Of a DNA stretch of 10,175 nucleotides, positions 7,131 through 10,175 are shown one piece after another. The first letter of the stretch is position 1. Each line of letters starts with the position of its first letter. Where the stretch lies: NCBI GenBank assembly GCA_042088665.1, contig JBELMB010000180.1, forward strand, positions 1 through 10,175, read 5' to 3'. The notes beneath the pieces are model-generated. The model saw only the letters and a program-made list of their open reading frames with translations, was not told the DNA's origin and ran no database searches. The position numbers were made by a program, and so were the translations under genes. This stretch comes from JBELMB01 sp042088665. GTDB taxonomy: Bacteria; Pseudomonadota; Alphaproteobacteria; Rhodobacterales; Rhodobacteraceae.

Positions 7131-7163
7131 TGAAGGCCGGCCTGAGCGGTTGGGCGGCCTTCA
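7131..7163 (+). terminator. Candidate transcript-end hairpin after the operon
   Basis: A perfect 8-bp inverted repeat, TGAAGGCC (7131-7138) and GGCCTTCA (7156-7163), encloses a 17-base loop, starting 33 bases after the DUF1611 stop. The loop segment GGCCTGA (7139-7145) can also pair with TCAGGCC (7161-7167), giving an alternative fold. There is no T-tract, so it is a weak intrinsic terminator at best; it may protect the 3' end. Confidence 0.35.
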
Positions 7164-7468
7164 GGCCTGTGCCGAGGGGCGCTGGTGGCGTCGTCCCTCG
7201 TCGGAGTGCGATGCGCCATCTGGACGCTGCCTTGCCCATGGCCTGAGTTGCCCGCTGACCTCGTTGTCCGGCCGCGGTCCTTTGCCCTTGTGGCGCAGGG
7301 CATGAATGTGACCTTCTGCATGACAGGTCGCCGCGCCTGTTGGCAAATCCGGTTTCCTCCGCCACGGTGGCCCGGCGATCTTGGGGTCCGTGGGGTAAGC
7401 CCGTCTTTGCCGCTTTGGCCGCGCGGGAGAGCAGGGGACAGGGGTCGCCAAGAGGCCAGACCCGGCAC

Positions 7469-7474
7469 AAGGAG
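7469..7474 (+). promoter_or_regulatory. Ribosome binding site that fixes the SDR start at 7482
   Basis: AAGGAG lies seven bases before ATG 7482. This favours 7482 over both the long upstream open extension and the internal ATG at 7512. Confidence 0.7.
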
Positions 7475-7481
7475 CATCGCC

Positions 7482-8291
7482 ATGGGAAGCGACGATACGA
7501 ACCCGGAAAACATGGCCCGAGGGATCGACCTGACAGGCTTGCGCGCCGTTGTCTCGGCTGGCGCTGCTGGCATCGGGCGCGCCATCGCCGACACGCTGAT
7601 CGCCGCCGGTGCGCGGGTCGCGGTCTTTGACGTCTCCGAGACTGCGGTCAGCGCCATGCAGGCCGCACATCCCGACGTACCGGCGCGGGTTGTCGATGTT
7701 TCGGACCGCGCCGGGGTGGATGCCTTCTTTGACGAGGTGACGTCAGCTTTTGGCGGGCTTGATATCCTCGTGAACAATGCGGGTATCGCCGGGCCCACGG
7801 CGCGGGTCGAAGACATCGATCCCGCCGCGTGGGAGGCGACCATTGCGATCAATCTGACGGGTCAGTTCTACTGCGCCCGCAAGGCCGCGCCGCACCTGCG
7901 GGCCTCCGGGCGCGGCGCAATCATCAATATCGCGTCGGTTGCCGGGCGTCTGGGCTATGCCAATCGCACGCCCTATGCGGCGTCGAAATGGGCCATCGTC
8001 GGGTTCACCAAGAGCCTCGCCATCGAGATGGGGCCAGAGGGCGTGCGCGTGAACGCTATCCTGCCCGGTATCGTCGAAGGACCGCGCATGGACGGCGTGA
8101 TCGCCGCTCGTGCCGAGGCCGAGGATCGCGATTTCGACGACATGCGTGATGCCTATCTGGACAAGATCTCTCTGCGCCGCATGGTCAGCATGCAGGACGT
8201 GGCCAATATGGCGCTGTTCCTGTGCTCCCCGGCGGGCGGCAATATCTCCGGGCAGGCGCTCAGCGTGTGCGGCAATGTTGAAACGCTTTGA
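7482..8291 (+). CDS. Classical SDR family NAD-dependent oxidoreductase
   Basis: The protein has 269 residues, normal for classical short-chain dehydrogenases. The cofactor motif reads SAGAAGIG (25-32), a variant of TGxxxGIG with Ser/Ala at the first positions. D50 at the end of strand beta-2 (VAVFD) predicts NAD(H) over NADP(H). NNAG is at 98-101. The catalytic tetrad N124 (IAINLTG), S152 (NIASVAG), Y165 and K169 (YAASK) is intact. The C-terminus ends NISGQALSVCGNVETL, a tail I associate with one recurrent SDR subgroup. It should oxidise a secondary alcohol or reduce a ketone; the substrate is unknown. It stands alone on the + strand, 383 bp after the operon and convergent with another SDR gene, so it is probably transcribed separately. 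Confidence 0.9.
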   Translation: MGSDDTNPENMARGIDLTGLRAVVSAGAAGIGRAIADTLIAAGARVAVFDVSETAVSAMQAAHPDVPARVVDVSDRAGVDAFFDEVTSAFGGLDILVNNAGIAGPTARVEDIDPAAWEATIAINLTGQFYCARKAAPHLRASGRGAIINIASVAGRLGYANRTPYAASKWAIVGFTKSLAIEMGPEGVRVNAILPGIVEGPRMDGVIAARAEAEDRDFDDMRDAYLDKISLRRMVSMQDVANMALFLCSPAGGNISGQALSVCGNVETL

Positions 8292-8669
8292 ACCGGGCGT
8301 TCTGACCAGACGGCCAAGATGCCGGGCGGTGCGGTCACACCCATTGTGAAACGGGCCCGCACTGACACAGGTTGTCGGTGATGTCGGTCAGGCGAAACCC
8401 GCTCCGGGTTTCCCTCAGGGGCAGCGGTGCCTGACCCAGGCCACCCCGATGAATTTGTCGATTTGGTCTGACGCTCTCGGACTTGCTGCATGTCCAGACA
8501 CAAGCACATGGGCACCAAGCGTCAAGTGGGCCTTGTCCCACACGACGGGCGGGGGCGGCGCGCGCAGACCCGAGAGGTGACCTGCGAGGGCCCATGGCCA
8601 GACCCGCTCTCAGGCCCGGTCTTGGACGCGGTCTTGGACCCGGTTTCAGGCCCGGTTTCTGGCCCGCTC
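8292..8669. other. 378-bp gap between two convergent SDR genes; no gene seen, repeats present
   Basis: Several frames are open across this GC-rich gap, but none of their translations resembles a protein family and they run on antisense into the flanking genes. It contains a nested inverted repeat (8386-8436), a short direct repeat TGTCGGT (8373-8379 and 8382-8388), and a 12-bp tandem repeat array at its right end. It must also hold the transcription ends of both flanking genes. Confidence 0.5.
8386..8436. terminator. Nested inverted repeat, candidate bidirectional terminator or structured element
   Basis: The outer arms GGTCAGGC (8386-8393) and GCCTGACC (8429-8436) pair perfectly over 8 bp. 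Directly stacked on the left arm is an inner hairpin, GAAACCCG (8394-8401), loop CTC, CGGGTTTC (8405-8412), also 8 bp. Sixteen bases (8413-8428) remain between the inner hairpin and the right arm. Placed between convergent genes, it could end transcription from either side, but there is no clear T-tract. Confidence 0.45.
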
Positions 8670-8672
8670 TCA
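8601..8672. repeat. 12-bp imperfect tandem repeat, six copies, ending in the stop codon of the minus-strand SDR
   Basis: Six adjacent 12-base units start at 8601, 8613, 8625, 8637, 8649 and 8661. They read GACCCGCTCTCA, GGCCCGGTCTTG, GACGCGGTCTTG, GACCCGGTTTCA, GGCCCGGTTTCT and GGCCCGCTCTCA, fitting GRCSCGSTYTYD. Units 1 and 6 differ at one base only. The last three bases of unit 6 (TCA) are the reverse complement of the SDR stop TGA, so the array abuts the coding end exactly. Because 12 is a multiple of 3, the minus-strand frame meets further TGA codons in units 4 and 1. Confidence 0.8.
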
Positions 8673-9401
8673 GGCGCGCAAGGCACCATCCACGACATAC
8701 TCATGGCCCGTGCAATAGCTGGACTCGTCCGAGGCGAGGAACAGCACCATCCGGGCGACCTCTTCGACCGTGCCCTGCCGACCCAGCGGCACACGCGCAT
8801 CAAGCGCCTCGCGCGTGGAGCGCATCTCGTCCATCATCCGTGTGTCGATCAGCCCGGGATGCACGGAGTTCACGCGCACACCAAAGCCAGCATATTCCGC
8901 CGCCGCCGATCTTGTCAGCCCGCGCACCGCCCATTTCGTCGCGGCATAGGCCGGTGCGCGCGACGATGCCGCGATGCCCGCGACGGAAGAGATGTTGACG
9001 ATGCTGCCCGACCGACGGGCTTTCATGCCCGGGGCAACGCTGCGGATGCCGAGGAAGGTTCCGGTCTGGTTGATGGCAACAAGCTGGTTCCAATCCTCCA
9101 GCGTGGTCATTTCCGTGCTCATCACGCGAAAGATGCCAGCGTTGTTCACCAGCACGTCGATGCGGCCATGGAGCGCCTCGATGTGGTCGACGACCCGCGT
9201 CCAGTCGGCCTCTTGCGCGACGTCATGCGGCAGAAAAGTGCAAGCGGGTCCGATGGCCTCGGCGGTGGCCTGCCCCTCGTCGATGTCGCGGTCGGTGATG
9301 ACCACCTGCGCCCCGGCACTGACAAAAAGCTGCGCCTCGGCAGCGCCCATGCCCCGCGCGCCCCCGGTGATCAGGGCAATCTTGCCATCAAGACGGTTCA
9401 T
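8670..9401 (-). CDS. Classical SDR family NAD-dependent oxidoreductase (hydroxysteroid dehydrogenase-like)
   Basis: The protein has 243 residues from the ATG at 9401. It shows TGGARGMG (12-19), D37 after strand beta-2 (VVITDRD) predicting NAD(H), NNAG (86-89), and the tetrad N111 (AINQTG), S139 (NISSVAG), Y152 and K156 (YAATK). The tail ...TGHEYVVDGALRA is the usual SDR end. Overall it resembles the 3-alpha/20-beta-hydroxysteroid dehydrogenase and glucose 1-dehydrogenase type of annotation; the true substrate is unknown. The frame is open about 126 codons further upstream, but SDR homology begins exactly at MNRLDGKIALITGG and a Shine-Dalgarno sits just before it. It lies downstream of and on the same strand as a flavin monooxygenase, so alcohol and ketone oxidation in one pathway is plausible. 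Confidence 0.9.
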   Translation of the reverse strand: MNRLDGKIALITGGARGMGAAEAQLFVSAGAQVVITDRDIDEGQATAEAIGPACTFLPHDVAQEADWTRVVDHIEALHGRIDVLVNNAGIFRVMSTEMTTLEDWNQLVAINQTGTFLGIRSVAPGMKARRSGSIVNISSVAGIAASSRAPAYAATKWAVRGLTRSAAAEYAGFGVRVNSVHPGLIDTRMMDEMRSTREALDARVPLGRQGTVEEVARMVLFLASDESSYCTGHEYVVDGALRA

Positions 9402-9406
9402 CTGTG

Positions 9407-9412
9407 TCTCCC
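9407..9412 (-). promoter_or_regulatory. Ribosome binding site of the minus-strand SDR
   Basis: On the minus strand GGGAGA lies five bases before ATG 9401, deciding this start over the long upstream extension of the frame. Confidence 0.6.
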
Positions 9413-9680
9413 GGAACTGGTTCTGGTGATGCGGATCGTGGTCGCTTTCATCCTCGCGCACCATGTCTGATCTCTGCCTGAGGGGCCGGAGCGCAGACAT
9501 GGGTCGCTGAGGGCCTTGGACCGGAACAGGCCATTCAAGGCCGACCGGTGATGGCGTTGGCAATCGCGGTGCCGCCTGTTCGGCGTCGTCGGGGCGACAC
9601 TTGGGTTGCGGGGGCGACATGCCCGTGGTGGTGGTGTGCGCCGGGACGGTGTTGCGACGGGGTGTAGGGCTTGTGAACCC

Positions 9681-9698
9681 GAGAGCGCCTCGGCTCTC
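9681..9698. other. Short hairpin in the FMO-SDR gap
   Basis: GAGAGC (9681-9686) and GCTCTC (9693-9698) form a 6-bp stem with a 6-base loop. CCGAG/CTCGG across 9679-9693 is a competing pairing. On the + strand it is followed by TTT, but on the coding minus strand by GGG, so a terminator for the FMO gene is not well supported. Confidence 0.25.
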
Positions 9699-9768
9699 TT
9701 TGGCACCCTGTGCGCGTCGCACCTTTGGCCGACGCGGGGCCGTTTCGTGTCGCCGCCCGGCAGCCGGG

Positions 9769-10175
9769 TCAAGAGACAAGGCCCAGGAAATGCCCCTTCA
9801 ACTGAAGCGCGAGCCTGCGCGAATAAAAGCGCGCCTGTGCGAGGTTGCCGCCGGTGAACCATAACCCGGGCTGCGCCGTCGGCATCCACATGTTGCGCAA
9901 CTCACCGATCCATGGACCGGGATCGCCGCGGGTGCCCGACCCGTAGCCCCAGCAGGGCCCGACCCGTTCTGCCGTTTCGGGACCGATCAGGGCGGCGACC
10001 CAATCGGTCATGGTGCCATAGCCCGTGGCATAGACGACGGCGTCGGCGGGCAGCACTTCGCCGGTGTCGAGGGTCACGCTTTGGGCGTCCAGCCGGTCCA
10101 CGGTCACACCGGAGCGCAGCGCGATGCGCCCGTCGGCGACCATCTCTGCCGCGCCCACGTCGATGTAGTAACCAG
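9769..10175 (-). CDS. Flavin-containing monooxygenase / NAD(P)- and FAD-dependent oxidoreductase, C-terminal part (5' end outside window)
   Basis: About 135 C-terminal residues are present; the frame is open to the right edge (GYYIDVGAAEMV just inside), so the GTG at 10158 is not the start. The segment GYYIDVGAAE, the strand pair around GEVLPADAVVYATGYG with the ATGY motif typical of FMO and Baeyer-Villiger-like enzymes, and DPGPWIGELRNMWMPT followed by GLWFTGGNLAQARFYSRRLALQLKG all match the C-terminal end of group B flavoprotein monooxygenases. Such enzymes use NADPH, FAD and O2 to oxygenate a ketone, amine or sulfide. The FAD (GxGxxG) motif and the FMO fingerprint would be outside the window. 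An SDR gene lies 367 bp downstream on the same strand, compatible with an alcohol-to-ketone-to-ester route. Confidence 0.85.
   Translation of the reverse strand, partial: GYYIDVGAAEMVADGRIALRSGVTVDRLDAQSVTLDTGEVLPADAVVYATGYGTMTDWVAALIGPETAERVGPCWGYGSGTRGDPGPWIGELRNMWMPTAQPGLWFTGGNLAQARFYSRRLALQLKGHFLGLVS

Larger units (their letters stand above)
7099..7481. other. 383-bp gap between the operon and the SDR gene; no gene seen
   Basis: I find no convincing gene here. One frame is open from 7185 into the SDR gene, but its translation is Trp/Pro/Arg-rich without family resemblance, and the dehydrogenase has a good start at 7482. The gap holds the hairpin at 7131-7163 near the operon end. It presumably also holds the promoter of the SDR gene, though I see no clear -35/-10 pair. 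Confidence 0.5.
9402..9768. other. 367-bp gap between the FMO gene and the minus-strand SDR; no gene seen
   Basis: Open frames exist on both strands but none resembles a protein family, including the upstream extension of the SDR frame. I see a short hairpin at 9681-9698 and a repeated GGGGCGACA (9592-9600 and 9612-9620). A promoter for the SDR could lie here, but no clear -35/-10 pair is visible. Confidence 0.45.

Noticed and set aside
7185..7481. N-terminal extension of the + strand SDR
   Set aside because: The extension has no homology-like content, and AAGGAG is correctly spaced before ATG 7482, where the SDR fold begins soon after.
8292..8600. Possible transposase or pseudogene remnant in the convergent gap
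   Set aside because: I translated the open frames by eye and found no recognisable transposase motif or terminal inverted repeats; nothing supports a mobile element.
8490..9470. Long + strand open frame antisense to the minus-strand SDR
   Set aside because: The SDR on the other strand has all catalytic motifs; this frame has none, and part of it is just the 12-bp repeat read as a four-residue periodicity.
9402..9779. N-terminal extension of the minus-strand SDR
   Set aside because: The SDR fold starts at MNRLDGKIALITGG, a GGGAGA site precedes that ATG, and the extension is Pro/Arg-rich and overlaps the end of the FMO gene.

Overview
The window is GC-rich, densely packed bacterial DNA, most likely from an alphaproteobacterium of the Rhodobacteraceae/Roseobacter group. 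Three things point there: the codon use, the protein families (HAAT transporter ATPases, BKACE, DgcA/DgcN-like pair), and a G-run/C-run hairpin repeat of a style I recall from intergenic gaps in that group. The assignment is inference from sequence style; no database search was run.

Region 1 (1-7098, + strand) is one long operon that enters from the left edge. It starts with the 3' end of a LivG-type ABC ATPase gene. After a 91-bp gap holding the tandem-hairpin repeat come a LivF-type ATPase, a class III PLP aminotransferase, a BKACE/DUF849 beta-keto acid cleavage enzyme, a GNAT N-acetyltransferase, a histone-deacetylase-fold amidohydrolase resembling acetylpolyamine amidohydrolase, an enolase-superfamily epimerase (dipeptide epimerase/DgcA-like) and a DUF1611 P-loop protein (DgcN-like). 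Every junction from livF to the DUF1611 gene overlaps, by 1 to 14 bases, so the genes are very likely co-translated. My reading is an uptake-and-catabolism module for an amino compound. The transporter imports it; N-acetylation, epimerisation and deacetylation adjust its stereochemistry or protect an amine; the aminotransferase makes a keto acid; BKACE cleaves it with acetyl-CoA. The substrate cannot be told from sequence.

Region 2 (7099-8669) holds a 383-bp non-coding gap with a hairpin shortly after the operon, a + strand classical SDR dehydrogenase (7482-8291), and a 378-bp convergent gap. That gap contains a nested inverted repeat and six copies of a 12-bp tandem repeat that run exactly into the stop codon of the next gene.

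Region 3 (8670-10175, - strand) holds a second classical SDR dehydrogenase, a 367-bp gap, and the C-terminal part of a flavin-containing monooxygenase that runs off the right edge. SDRs next to an FMO/Baeyer-Villiger-like enzyme suggest an alcohol/ketone oxidation locus, probably unrelated to the operon on the left. I saw no tRNA, rRNA, CRISPR array, transposase or regulator gene in the window.
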